A stretch of 64,000 nucleotides of DNA from Maricurvus nonylphenolicus. Its GTDB lineage: Bacteria; Pseudomonadota; Gammaproteobacteria; Pseudomonadales; Cellvibrionaceae. Each line of letters starts with the position of its first letter. Position 1 is the first letter of the stretch. The stretch is taken from NCBI RefSeq assembly GCF_042854845.1, contig NZ_AP031498.1:4650001-4714000 (forward strand), in the 5' to 3' direction. The position numbers and the translations under genes were made by a program. Below, piece by piece: positions 44,324-52,256 of this stretch. Below the pieces are notes generated by a model that saw only the letters and a list, made by a program, of their open reading frames with translations, searched no databases and had not been told where the DNA came from.

Positions 44324-44387
44324 AGTCTCTCTCTGAGTTCTTCTTAACTATTGGTTATCAGTATGAAGTGCTTGGCACTTTGGATGT

Positions 44388-44405
44388 ATCCCACATCAGG
44401 GGGAG
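44388..44405. promoter_or_regulatory. candidate regulator site upstream of aminotransferase operon (site 2)
   Basis: ATCCCACATCAGGGGGAG matches site 3 (ATCCCCCGTCAGGGGGAT) at 15 of 18 positions. It lies 65-82 bp before the aminotransferase start, in the gap that also carries the terminator of the upstream receptor gene. Confidence 0.55.
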
Positions 44406-44423
44406 GCGCAAAAAGTGGGAGGC

Positions 44424-44451
44424 AAAAAAAGGGCGGCTAATTGCCGCCCTA
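44424..44451 (-). terminator. rho-independent terminator of TonB receptor gene
   Basis: On minus: GGGCGGC, a 5-nt loop, GCCGCCC, then seven T residues. It separates the receptor transcript from the downstream aminotransferase operon, which therefore needs its own promoter. Confidence 0.88.
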
Positions 44452-44498
44452 AAGGTGTATGTATTGCAAATGTGACTAACCAAACACTTGGCTATTAC

Positions 44499-46784
44499 TT
44501 AAAAGAAGTTGTATTTCACATTGATGCCATAGGTGGTTGGCTGCTGGCGATAAACCGTACGCCCGGCAAAACCGGTGAAGGCATAGGTTTCGGCATCATT
44601 GTTTTGCAGATTGCGCCCCCAGAGGCTGAAACTCAGGTTTTCGTCGGCATGGGTTAAAGAAACTCGCACCCCCAGATCCTCAATAGGACCATACTCGGCA
44701 TTGCTATCCGCGAGTTGCGCAAATTGGTTATCCACCCAACTGTAGCTTGCTTGTAAACGCAGGTTCCAATCTGGGCTTACAGGCGTTTCGTAAGCAATCA
44801 AACCGTTATAACTCCACTCTGGCGCCTGCGATAGAGCTGCTCCCTCAGTCAGTTCCGCACCCAATGCATCAACAAAACCAGTACCACTGATAATGGCAGC
44901 ATCGTTGACACTGGGATCCGGGTTAATACCACGTAAATCTTCAATACCCGGTGCTTTGGTAACCTCAGAATCCAGATAGGCTATGCCCGCCTGCACAGTC
45001 AAAGAATCGGTGGGCAACCAGTACAGATCAAATTCAAAACCTTTGGTTTCTGACTCTGGAATACTCGCCAGCGTAGTATCCAATACAGGCACACCTAACA
45101 AATTACTGAATTCATCAGACGTAAAGGTAAACAGGGACTGGCGATTCTCATACTCCAGCATAAAAATTGCGCCATTGAGCTGCATACTGTTATCGAACAG
45201 GCTCCACTTAAACCCTATCTCATAGGCCAATACATCTTCGGGTTTTACATAGCTCCAGGCATCACTGTCCACAACGGCCGCGCCATAATAAACACCACTT
45301 TTATAGCTTGTGGAAACACTGCCGTAGACCATCAGGTTTTCTGTGGCATCCCAGTCCAGACCAATTTTGCCGGTGACGGCATCTTCATCGTGACTTTCGT
45401 CCAATGCAACAACCGGGGTTACGACTCCGAAACTAAGATTAGTGTCTTCACCTTTAAAGGAGCGATCATCGTAGGAATAACGAACACCCACCGTTAATCG
45501 TGTTGTATCAGTGATGTCAGTTTCTGTGTGCAGATAAAAACCGTAAGAATCGGTTTCCTGTTCATAATCGGAAATAAACTGATCCAGCCCGAAAGCATCG
45601 ATATCCGCGGGATCCAAAATTCCAGTGGTAACTGAATTAGTCACCAGGAATGAATCATCAAAAATATCGACCACTTCAACCAACTCGTTAGAGATGTTGA
45701 GGCCGGCTACCCAAGTGAAGCCCTCGGTGCTATTTGATACCAGGCGAAACTCCTGTGCCCACTGGGTCAAATCGTTGTCCTGAATCAGTGTCATGGTAGA
45801 CGCCGACGTACCATCGTAGTTATCTACCACTTCCCGGCGGTAAGTATCCCAGGAACTGATCGATACAAAATCAAAATATTCGAAGCTGTAATTCAACGTC
45901 AGCGCGATGCCTTTACCGCTTTCGTCGCGGTCAACATCCAGGTTGCCGACACTCACCTTACGTGGATCATCGGGGGAATTGAGCACATTAAAGCCCGGCA
46001 CCCCCAATGCATCACCAATGCCTTCACTGTCGGGAGACTGGGGTTTGGATTTATCCTGACTGTAATAGGCGCGCAGATTACCATCGCCGCTCTCACCAAA
46101 ATCGAATCCCAGTTGGCCGCGCATAGCAAAGCGATCCTGCAACCCGAACTCTTCTCCGGTCGCCTCGTCTTCCTGCCAGCCATCTTGAGACTTGACGTAG
46201 TTCATACTAAAACGACCACGTACATTATCGGTAATCGCATTGGATACAGCGCCGGTCACTTCAACTGTGTTGAAACGACTGTAGTCTGCCTCAATATAAC
46301 CTTCGAGGGTTTCCGTAGGTTTGTTGGTGATAAAGTTGATTGCACCACCCGTTGTATTTTTGCCATAGAGGGTGCCTTGCGGGCCCTTTAACACTTCAAC
46401 GCGTTCAATATCGTACAGTTGCCCACCCAAATACGCCGGGCTACTGGCAAACACTTCATCGGTGTAAACCCCCACACCACTGGAATTGTTTGCACTGAAG
46501 TCATCCAGGCCAATACCGCGAATTGCGAAAATTGGCGTGCCACCAGAAGTTGAGTTAACCGTCACCAGGCCCGGCGTGTGGCCACCAAGATCCGCTGCGG
46601 AGTCGATCCCCACTTCTTTTAGCTGATCACCGGAAAACGCACTCGCCGACACGCCAATATCGTTAACGGATTCTGCCCGTTTTTGTGCAGTAATAATGAC
46701 CTCTTCAATTTCGGCGGCCAGAACCGAGGGGGTAGAAATGGCCAGGGCGGTACTCACCGCCGCAAGTGCGTTACGTGGGTTCAT
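44499..46784 (-). CDS. TonB-dependent outer-membrane receptor (island receptor)
   Basis: From the ATG at 46784 the receptor is 761 residues: a signal peptide (ALAAVSTALAISTPSVLAA), a TonB box region EEVIITAQKR, a plug domain (LKEVGIDSAADLGG; VLKGPQGTLYGKNTTGGAINF), and a 22-strand barrel ending in aromatic F (NVKYNFF). The longer frame to 46829 is rejected because GAGGAGAG lies 6 nt before 46784. Receptors with this iron-complex-type outline import many small molecules. Context suggests a guanidino or polyamine compound; that is inference. Confidence 0.93.
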   Translation of the reverse strand: MNPRNALAAVSTALAISTPSVLAAEIEEVIITAQKRAESVNDIGVSASAFSGDQLKEVGIDSAADLGGHTPGLVTVNSTSGGTPIFAIRGIGLDDFSANNSSGVGVYTDEVFASSPAYLGGQLYDIERVEVLKGPQGTLYGKNTTGGAINFITNKPTETLEGYIEADYSRFNTVEVTGAVSNAITDNVRGRFSMNYVKSQDGWQEDEATGEEFGLQDRFAMRGQLGFDFGESGDGNLRAYYSQDKSKPQSPDSEGIGDALGVPGFNVLNSPDDPRKVSVGNLDVDRDESGKGIALTLNYSFEYFDFVSISSWDTYRREVVDNYDGTSASTMTLIQDNDLTQWAQEFRLVSNSTEGFTWVAGLNISNELVEVVDIFDDSFLVTNSVTTGILDPADIDAFGLDQFISDYEQETDSYGFYLHTETDITDTTRLTVGVRYSYDDRSFKGEDTNLSFGVVTPVVALDESHDEDAVTGKIGLDWDATENLMVYGSVSTSYKSGVYYGAAVVDSDAWSYVKPEDVLAYEIGFKWSLFDNSMQLNGAIFMLEYENRQSLFTFTSDEFSNLLGVPVLDTTLASIPESETKGFEFDLYWLPTDSLTVQAGIAYLDSEVTKAPGIEDLRGINPDPSVNDAAIISGTGFVDALGAELTEGAALSQAPEWSYNGLIAYETPVSPDWNLRLQASYSWVDNQFAQLADSNAEYGPIEDLGVRVSLTHADENLSFSLWGRNLQNNDAETYAFTGFAGRTVYRQQPTTYGINVKYNFF

Positions 46785-46875
46785 GGAACTCTCCTCAACT
46801 TCGGTTTTATTTATTGGTTTAATTTTCATAACCTTTTCGTCCAGAGGACTATTGCAGCTTTACGCCGAGCTGTGG

Positions 46876-46893
46876 ATCCCCCGTCAGGGGGAT
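46876..46893. promoter_or_regulatory. candidate regulator site upstream of TonB receptor (site 3)
   Basis: ATCCCCCGTCAGGGGGAT is a perfect palindrome (arms ATCCCCC... and complement around a 4-nt centre, extending to GATCCCCC/GGGGGATC). It lies 92-109 bp upstream of the receptor start and is the best form of the shared motif. Confidence 0.6.
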
Positions 46894-46913
46894 CTTGCGG
46901 ATAAGCGGGCCAG

Positions 46914-46931
46914 TTCCCCCCATAGGGTGAT
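46914..46931. promoter_or_regulatory. candidate regulator site upstream of MFS gene (site 4)
   Basis: TTCCCCCCATAGGGTGAT matches site 3 at 13 of 18 positions and lies 95-112 bp before the MFS start codon. It overlaps a second inverted repeat, CCATAGGGT (46920-46928) with ACCCTATGG (46945-46953). Confidence 0.45.
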
Positions 46932-47025
46932 AGGCTTAGCGGGTACCCTATGGCACAGTCAGTCACTACCGAGATCCTATAGCCACACAATAAATAACCA
47001 ATACTGATAATAAGTAGAGACTCTT

Positions 47026-48264
47026 ATGTCCGATGCCGCGATGCTTACCGCCCCCCAGAATCAACCTGCCTTGACGCTGTTTGATCACCCCAAAACCATC
47101 GCAGCAGCGATTGTCATCAGCATTGTCGGTAATGCGGTATTTATCGGCATGCCGATGCTTGTAGGCGCTATGGCGGAGTCACTGGGGTTTGATGAGCAAC
47201 AATTGGGCTGGCTGGCCTCGGCGGACCTGTTTGGTATTTTTGTAGCCTCAATCGCCACATCCTGGCTGCTCAACCGTACCAATCGCCAGTGGCTGGCACT
47301 GTTCGGCATCGCCCTGGCCATCACCACAAACTACTTATCAACGACCTTTACCGATTTTGAAACACTCGTCAGCATCAGAGTGCTGTCGGGCATTGGTGGC
47401 GGGGTTTGTTATGCCCTGGGCGTCGCAACCCTGGCGGGATCCCATCACACGGGTCGCAACTACAGCATTCTTTTATTCGCGCTGGTTGCCGTGAATGCCA
47501 TTGAGCTATACACCTTCCCGGTTATTTCAGAGCGCTGGGGCGTGAACGGAATCTTCCTGTTTTTTTGCGCTGCCTTTGCCTGTGTCACGGCCTTTGTCCA
47601 ATGGCTACCCGCTCATGGCCAGGAACAAAACCAGGGACAGGATATAGCACAGCGCCCAGACGCCAATCCCCCCAGCGCACTCACTCGCCTACCCCGCTGG
47701 ATCCCCTGGCTGTGCCTGGCAGCCGTTGCCGCGGTGTATATCAATGTGGGGGCCTTTTGGGCATTTATTGAACGCGCAGGCGTAGATGCCGATCTCAGCG
47801 ATGACTTTATCGCCAACACCCTGGCCCTGGGCACCCTGTTCACCCTCAGTGGCTGCGTGGTGGCCACCTGGCTAAGTAACCGCTTCGGTCAATCCAAACC
47901 TTTACTGTGGGCATTGATCATAATGACGGGATTACTGCTGGGACTGGCACTGGACATCAACCCCATTTCTTACGTGATTGGCGCCACCCTGTTTAACTTT
48001 ATGTGGTTGTTTATCGATGTTTTCCAGCTGGGCACACTCGGCAATATCGACCACAGCGGCCGCTACGCCGCCCTGGTGCCAGCCGCTCAAGGCCTAACCC
48101 AATCTATCGCCCCCGCGATTGCTGGCTATTTATTGGTCAATGGGCTGGGATACAGTGGCGTTATGGTGCTCTGCGCCTTTGGTACCTCACTCGCCTGGGT
48201 GTGCTATCGCGTTGTATACCGGGAGCTGAGGCAGGCCACACCGGATATTGCTGATGCGAACTAG
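47026..48264 (+). CDS. MFS transporter
   Basis: A 412-residue membrane protein with about 12 hydrophobic segments in two six-helix halves, separated by a charged loop near residue 205 (QEQNQGQDIAQRPDANP). The cytoplasmic loop between helices 2 and 3 (SWLLNRTNRQW) corresponds to MFS motif A in degenerate form. It is divergent from the TonB receptor with a shared 240-bp promoter region holding two candidate operators. I infer that it carries the island substrate across the inner membrane. Confidence 0.88.
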   Translation: MSDAAMLTAPQNQPALTLFDHPKTIAAAIVISIVGNAVFIGMPMLVGAMAESLGFDEQQLGWLASADLFGIFVASIATSWLLNRTNRQWLALFGIALAITTNYLSTTFTDFETLVSIRVLSGIGGGVCYALGVATLAGSHHTGRNYSILLFALVAVNAIELYTFPVISERWGVNGIFLFFCAAFACVTAFVQWLPAHGQEQNQGQDIAQRPDANPPSALTRLPRWIPWLCLAAVAAVYINVGAFWAFIERAGVDADLSDDFIANTLALGTLFTLSGCVVATWLSNRFGQSKPLLWALIIMTGLLLGLALDINPISYVIGATLFNFMWLFIDVFQLGTLGNIDHSGRYAALVPAAQGLTQSIAPAIAGYLLVNGLGYSGVMVLCAFGTSLAWVCYRVVYRELRQATPDIADAN

Positions 48265-48320
48265 AGTCAATCTACCTCCATATAGCCCCTGAATGAATAA
48301 CCAGAGAATTTGCCGAAGAG

Positions 48321-48370
48321 GCTAGTCAGAAACAACGGGGCGCACTATAATGCGCCCCGTTGTCTTTTAA
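48321..48370 (+). terminator. rho-independent terminator after MFS gene
   Basis: ACAACGGGGCGCA (48332-48344) pairs with TGCGCCCCGTTGT (48351-48363), followed by CTTTTAA. Its 5' flank GCTAGTCAGAAA and stem closely match the rpoD terminator at 38498-38541, in the same orientation. Confidence 0.88.
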
Positions 48371-48407
48371 AGTGTTTGATTTCAAAGACTTAGAAAAGAC
48401 AAGTTCA

Positions 48408-48484
48408 GGGCCCTTAGCTCAGCTGGTTAGAGCACTCGACTCATAATCGATAGGTCCCCAGTTCAAGTCTGGGAGGGCCCACCA
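48408..48484 (+). tRNA. tRNA-Ile2 (anticodon CAT, lysidine-modified)
   Basis: The 77-nt sequence folds as a tRNA: acceptor GGGCCCT/AGGGCCC, D arm AGCTCAGCTGGTTAGAGC, anticodon stem TCGAC/... with loop CTCATAA, T arm CCCAG-TTCAAGT-CTGGG, and encoded CCA. Anticodon CAT is at 48442-48444. The anticodon arm (CGACTCATAATCG) matches the E. coli ileX-type minor isoleucine tRNA rather than elongator Met tRNA, so it should read AUA after TilS modification. tRNA-Ile2 next to rpoD is a known arrangement in pseudomonads. Confidence 0.92.
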
Positions 48485-48632
48485 TATATACTAAGAGAAC
48501 AGAGTACGTGCTTAGCGCACTCGACTCACTCTCTATAGAAGACGGATAGGTCCCCAGTTCAAGTCTGGGAGGGCCCACCATATATACCAAGAGAACAGAG
48601 CACGTGCTTAGCGCACTCGACTCACTCTCTAT
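48449..48632 (+). repeat. tandem duplication including tRNA 3' half
   Basis: An 88-bp block (48449-48536) is repeated at 48545-48632 with a 96-bp period and very few differences. Each copy begins in the tRNA anticodon 3' arm and carries the T arm, acceptor 3' strand and CCA, then CATATATAC and a downstream spacer. The copy at 48545-48580 therefore encodes only a tRNA tail. The spacer itself includes TTAGCGCACTCGACTCAC, which resembles the tRNA D/anticodon region, so the block may be a decayed second tRNA gene. Confidence 0.85.
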
Positions 48633-48638
48633 AATAGG

Positions 48639-48674
48639 AACCTCAATTGGCAGCGCTAATTGGGGTTTTTATTT
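48639..48674 (+). terminator. terminator of tRNA transcript
   Basis: AACCTCAATT (48639-48648) pairs with AATTGGGGTT (48658-48667), allowing one G-U pair, followed by TTTTTATTT. Confidence 0.75.
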
Positions 48675-48733
48675 GCCTGTAATCAGGTCAACCTCCGGGG
48701 CGCCCCCGTTCAACCAGATAGTCGAGATCCGCA

Positions 48734-49915
48734 ATGCCATTTTCCAAACTGGGATTAAGTGACCCCATCGTACAAGCCGTGAACGAGCTTGGGTACACCA
48801 GGCCAACCCCCATTCAGGCAAAAGCGATACCACTCGTACTCGAAGGCCGAGACCTTATTGCCGGTGCGCAAACCGGAACGGGTAAAACAGCGAGCTTTGT
48901 TTTACCCATGCTTGAGAAACTCGATACGGGACGTAAGCGTCGAGCAAAACGCATCAGAGCACTCATTCTGGCACCGACTCGCGAACTGGCACTACAGATC
49001 GAAGCCAATATAAAAAATTACGGCAAGCACACAAATCTTGTTGCCACGGCAATCTATGGTGGTGTTGACTCTGAAACTCAAAAGCAAAAACTCATTGAAG
49101 GCATCGATATTCTAGTAGCCACGCCTGGTCGACTACTGGATCTTGCTCACCAGCGGGCCGTTCACTTTGATGAACTGAACATGCTGGTTCTGGATGAAGC
49201 CGACCGAATGCTCGACATGGGTTTCATCGGCGACATCAATAAAATTCTCGAACGCCTGCCCGAGCAACGACAAAACCTGCTGTTCTCTGCGACTCTGTCA
49301 GATTCAGTTCGCTTACTGGCCAAGACAGCCATTAATAATGCCGCAGAAATATCGATAGATCTCGATAGCAAAAAATCAGCACTGATTTCACAATACTTAA
49401 TCACAGTAGACAAAGACAATAAGTCATCCCTACTGAGCCACCTGATCAAAGACAATCAGTGGACTCAAGGGCTTATCTTTATTCGCACCAAGCACGGGGC
49501 CGCCAAACTGGTAAGCCAGCTGGAGAAACGCGGCATCAAGGCAGAAGCGATTCACAGCGGTAGAAGCCAGGCAGCCCGCACAAAAGTGCTTGCCGACTTT
49601 ACGTCTGGAAAAATTGGGCTTTTAGTCGCTACCGGTATTGCTGCACGCGGCATCGATGTGAATCAGCTCGAACGGGTGATCAACTATGATTTGCCCGATG
49701 ATGTCGATGACTACATTCATCGTATTGGACGCACCGGTCGAGCAGGTGTTAACGGCGAAGCCATATCTCTAGTATCAAAAGATGACTTCAAACGTTTGTG
49801 CGCCATCGAGCGTCGTCTCGGGCATATTATAGAACGCGTTACTGTCACTGGCTTTGAGGCAAAAAAAGAAGTGCCTATCTCCATCCTCAATTACAAACCC
49901 AAACATAAACGCTAG
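48734..49915 (+). CDS. DEAD-box ATP-dependent RNA helicase (RhlE-like)
   Basis: The 393-residue helicase has the Q motif (RPTPIQAKAIP), Walker A AGAQTGTGKTAS, PTRELALQI, DEAD box VLDEADRMLDMGF, SAT motif FSATLSDSV, and motif VI HRIGRTGRAG. A short basic C-terminal tail (NYKPKHKR) lacks the long RG-rich extension of many RhlE proteins. Such helicases help ribosome assembly or RNA turnover, often in the cold. A viroplasmin-RNase H gene follows 16 bp downstream. Confidence 0.93.
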   Translation: MPFSKLGLSDPIVQAVNELGYTRPTPIQAKAIPLVLEGRDLIAGAQTGTGKTASFVLPMLEKLDTGRKRRAKRIRALILAPTRELALQIEANIKNYGKHTNLVATAIYGGVDSETQKQKLIEGIDILVATPGRLLDLAHQRAVHFDELNMLVLDEADRMLDMGFIGDINKILERLPEQRQNLLFSATLSDSVRLLAKTAINNAAEISIDLDSKKSALISQYLITVDKDNKSSLLSHLIKDNQWTQGLIFIRTKHGAAKLVSQLEKRGIKAEAIHSGRSQAARTKVLADFTSGKIGLLVATGIAARGIDVNQLERVINYDLPDDVDDYIHRIGRTGRAGVNGEAISLVSKDDFKRLCAIERRLGHIIERVTVTGFEAKKEVPISILNYKPKHKR

Positions 49916-49931
49916 CTCCAAGAGAATCATT

Positions 49932-50687
49932 ATGGCGGCAAAGAAATATTACGTTGTATGGGTCGGCCAACAGCCAGGCATTTACACCACCTGGGCAGAA
50001 GCCGAACGTCAGGTGAAGGGGTATCCCAAAGCCCGATACAAATCCTTCCCCAGCCAAGCTGAGGCCGAACAAGCTTTTGCCAACAAACCCAAGGCAACGG
50101 CCTCACGGTCGACGGCTAAATCTTCACCCAAGAAGAAATCGACATCCTCCACAACCACAATAGATCTCAGCTCCGATGTCAGTATTTTCTGTGACGGCGC
50201 CTGTGACCCCAATCCGGGGCAAGCCGGTACTGGAATCGCCATCTATCACAAAGATAAGCTGGAACAACTCTGGTATGGCTTATACAACCCCGCCGGCACC
50301 AATAATACTGCTGAGTTGCTCGGCCTTCTTCATTCGCTGATGTTCGCACAGGCTGCGGTAGAGAAAGGTCAAAGCGTCACCATTTACTGCGACTCCAAAT
50401 ACTCGATTGATTGCGTCACCAAGTGGGCTAATGGCTGGAAAGCAAAAGGCTGGAAAAAGGCCAACGGTGAAATCAAAAACCTCGATATCATTAAACCCGC
50501 CCATGCCCTGTATCTAGAAATTGCCAAGAATATTAAGGTCGCCCACGTTAAGGGACACGCGGGTGTTGAGGGTAACGAATTGGCTGACCGTATGTCGGTG
50601 GTGGCTGTTGAGCACAAAGAAACCGATTTGGCCCGCTTTGACGAAACCAGCACAATTTCTGAACTATTAGCTATGCCGCGAGGGTAA
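49932..50687 (+). CDS. ribonuclease HI with N-terminal viroplasmin (RHBD) domain
   Basis: From the ATG at 49932 the product is 251 residues. Residues 3-50 (KKYYVVWVGQQPGIYTTWAEAERQV in pieces; SFPSQAEAEQAF) form a caulimovirus viroplasmin-like hybrid-binding domain. A Ser/Lys/Thr-rich linker follows, then an RNase H domain with the catalytic acids in FCDGACDPNPG, NNTAELLGL, YCDSKYSI and HAGVEGNELADR. It degrades RNA of RNA-DNA hybrids. The domain fusion is typical of eukaryotic RNase H1 and some bacteria. Pairing with an RNA helicase suggests joint work on structured RNA or R-loops. Confidence 0.9.
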   Translation: MAAKKYYVVWVGQQPGIYTTWAEAERQVKGYPKARYKSFPSQAEAEQAFANKPKATASRSTAKSSPKKKSTSSTTTIDLSSDVSIFCDGACDPNPGQAGTGIAIYHKDKLEQLWYGLYNPAGTNNTAELLGLLHSLMFAQAAVEKGQSVTIYCDSKYSIDCVTKWANGWKAKGWKKANGEIKNLDIIKPAHALYLEIAKNIKVAHVKGHAGVEGNELADRMSVVAVEHKETDLARFDETSTISELLAMPRG

Positions 50688-50695
50688 GATATATC

Positions 50696-50842
50696 ATGAA
50701 TCGCCAGAAAAAACGTGAACAGATTTTTAAGAAGAAACTAAAGAAGGCCAAAGCCAAACTACAGCCTGATCATAAGAAGCCTCGCTATATTTCCAAAGCT
50801 GATCGCGCCAAGGCCGAACAAGAAAACAAGACTGAAAACTAA
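50696..50842 (+). CDS. DUF2986-type 48-residue basic microprotein
   Basis: A short ORF of 48 codons beginning MNRQKKREQIFKKKLKKAKA, with a central PRYISKADRAKAEQ. It is highly basic at the N-terminus and matches the pattern of DUF2986 proteins (MNRRKK...KYISKAERAK), small conserved proteins of unknown function. It starts 8 bp after the RNase H stop, so it is probably the third gene of the helicase-RNase H operon. Its composition suggests RNA or ribosome binding; that is inference. Confidence 0.75.
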   Translation: MNRQKKREQIFKKKLKKAKAKLQPDHKKPRYISKADRAKAEQENKTEN

Positions 50843-51350
50843 CAACCTATTAAGTCTATAGATATTCTTAATCACCCCATTAGAAAACTGTGGATAAGTT
50901 TCCAGAGCCCTGATCGACTGGGACTCAACAACAAGAAATCAATAATTAAACCCCGACCACAATTAAACAGCAGCCAAACAATGCATCGGGATATAATCTA
51001 CAATCCCCTCCAATAGTTTCTCCTCCTTGCCTGCAACATCTTCACTGAGGATAGCTGTCGGACAAATAGTTCCCTCCCGGATTCCCTATCTAGCATATTC
51101 AGCTGCTGCACTCTTCGTAAGCCCATCACACTCAAACACGCGATCGGCTGCTTCAAGAGTGCGTCGCCGTAACTCTTCGTTCTGTTGTGTACCACCCAAT
51201 TCCACCACTCTATTAGGGGTCTAGAGCTTAACAACATCGTTATATGCTTTTCTAAACAATCATAATTTATCACTAACACATGATAATCCAACCATGAGGA
51301 AAGCCTGCATATACTAGACTTACTAAGAATCAATCGCTCACAACAGTATA
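50843..51350. other. 508-bp region with a decayed gene
   Basis: No intact gene is supported here. The minus strand carries the remnant described at 50963-51217. The rest is AT-rich. This is the point where the composition of the window changes from the housekeeping part to the accessory part. Confidence 0.5.
50963..51217 (-). pseudogene. decayed gene fragment, family unrecognised
   Basis: One minus-strand frame reads as protein-like sequence over 84 codons: PNRVVELGGTQQNEELRRR, LEAADRVFECDGLTKSAA, then GIREGTICPTAILSEDV and ending DYIPMHCLAAV before a stop. It is interrupted by TAG at 51086-51088 and closed by a stop just upstream, with no start codon context. Codon texture resembles coding DNA. 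It is therefore a truncated, stop-containing remnant. I could not name the family. Confidence 0.5.
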
Positions 51351-52115
51351 ATGAAATTATTTGGTCTATCAGAGATTCGGGCTTATAGCATATCGCTATT
51401 GATGACGACCCCATCTTTTTCCTCTCAACCTGCGGAGCCTTTTACCATTGGCAGCTTTACCGATAGCCAGGAAGAAATCGATACCATTATGTCTGAGCAT
51501 TTTACCCCCCTCTATCAAAATATATTTGGAAAACTAGGTTATAACCCCAAATTCGTCACAAACCCCCATTTACGAAATGTAAATCTGGCCCGTAAAGGTT
51601 TAATTGATGCTGTCATCCTTTACAGCACAAGCCAAAACCTCCTCGATGACAGTATCTATCCAGATTTATTAAGCGTTACTAACGAACCAATTTACGCCAA
51701 CAAACTAGGGCTTGCCGCTTTAAACTCGAAAAATATCACAATTGAAAACGAAGGCGACCTTCGAAACTATAGAATTGGTATCACAAAGTCAGCGCCAGAT
51801 ATGGGCAACATATTTAGCATTGATAACCTAGCCATTGAAAGCTTTCAAAACTTCACAACATTATTCAGGATGGCCAAAGCAGATAGAGTAGATCTTATAT
51901 TCACCACTGACTTTATGCTTGATATTCTACTTAGTCAAACCGGTATAGATATCGAAATGGAAATGGTTTATCCCATGGGGTGTGTGTATACCAATATGGG
52001 AATATCTCATCAAGCACTTGGGAAAGAAAATGCTGAAAGCTTACGTGAAAAATTGGATATGCGGCTCAAAGAATTAAAACAAGAAAAGCCAGAATTGTTT
52101 TACATTACTTGTTGA
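51351..52115 (+). CDS. periplasmic solute-binding-protein-like (family 3)
   Basis: The 254-residue protein resembles family 3 extracellular solute-binding proteins: FTIGSFTDSQEE near the N-terminus, a LARKGLIDAVILYST segment, NYRIGITKSAPDM, and KADRVDLIFTTDFMLDIL. The N-terminus (SISLLMTTPSFSS) is a weak export signal. No permease or ATPase is adjacent, so it may be a stand-alone receptor rather than part of an ABC importer. The start lacks a clear ribosome site. It is convergent with the catabolic operon. Confidence 0.68.
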   Translation: MKLFGLSEIRAYSISLLMTTPSFSSQPAEPFTIGSFTDSQEEIDTIMSEHFTPLYQNIFGKLGYNPKFVTNPHLRNVNLARKGLIDAVILYSTSQNLLDDSIYPDLLSVTNEPIYANKLGLAALNSKNITIENEGDLRNYRIGITKSAPDMGNIFSIDNLAIESFQNFTTLFRMAKADRVDLIFTTDFMLDILLSQTGIDIEMEMVYPMGCVYTNMGISHQALGKENAESLREKLDMRLKELKQEKPELFYITC

Positions 52116-52125
52116 TATAAAACGT

Positions 52126-52153
52126 AAAAAAAGCGCCAACTGTATGTTGGCGC
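52126..52153 (-). terminator. terminator of the minus-strand thiol-dioxygenase operon
   Basis: GCGCCAAC, a 5-nt loop and GTTGGCGC form a perfect 8-bp stem (52133-52153). On minus it is followed by seven T residues (52126-52132). On plus the T-run is missing, so it mainly stops transcripts from the operon ending at 52257. Confidence 0.85.
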
Positions 52154-52256
52154 CAGAAAAGCAAGAATATTAAGTTTTAACTTAGTTTATCTTGCTACGA
52201 GAGATGATTGATTTAGTACTCTGAATATTTCTAACACCCGCTCCTGTGGCGTAACC

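Noticed and set aside
48510..48584. Second functional tRNA gene
   Set aside because: The acceptor 5' strand and a proper anticodon loop are missing; only the 3' half is intact, so it is annotated as a duplication.
50998..51414. 138-codon minus frame near the solute-binding gene
   Set aside because: It overlaps the start of the solute-binding gene and is in a different frame from the protein-like remnant at 50963-51217, so it is not a gene.
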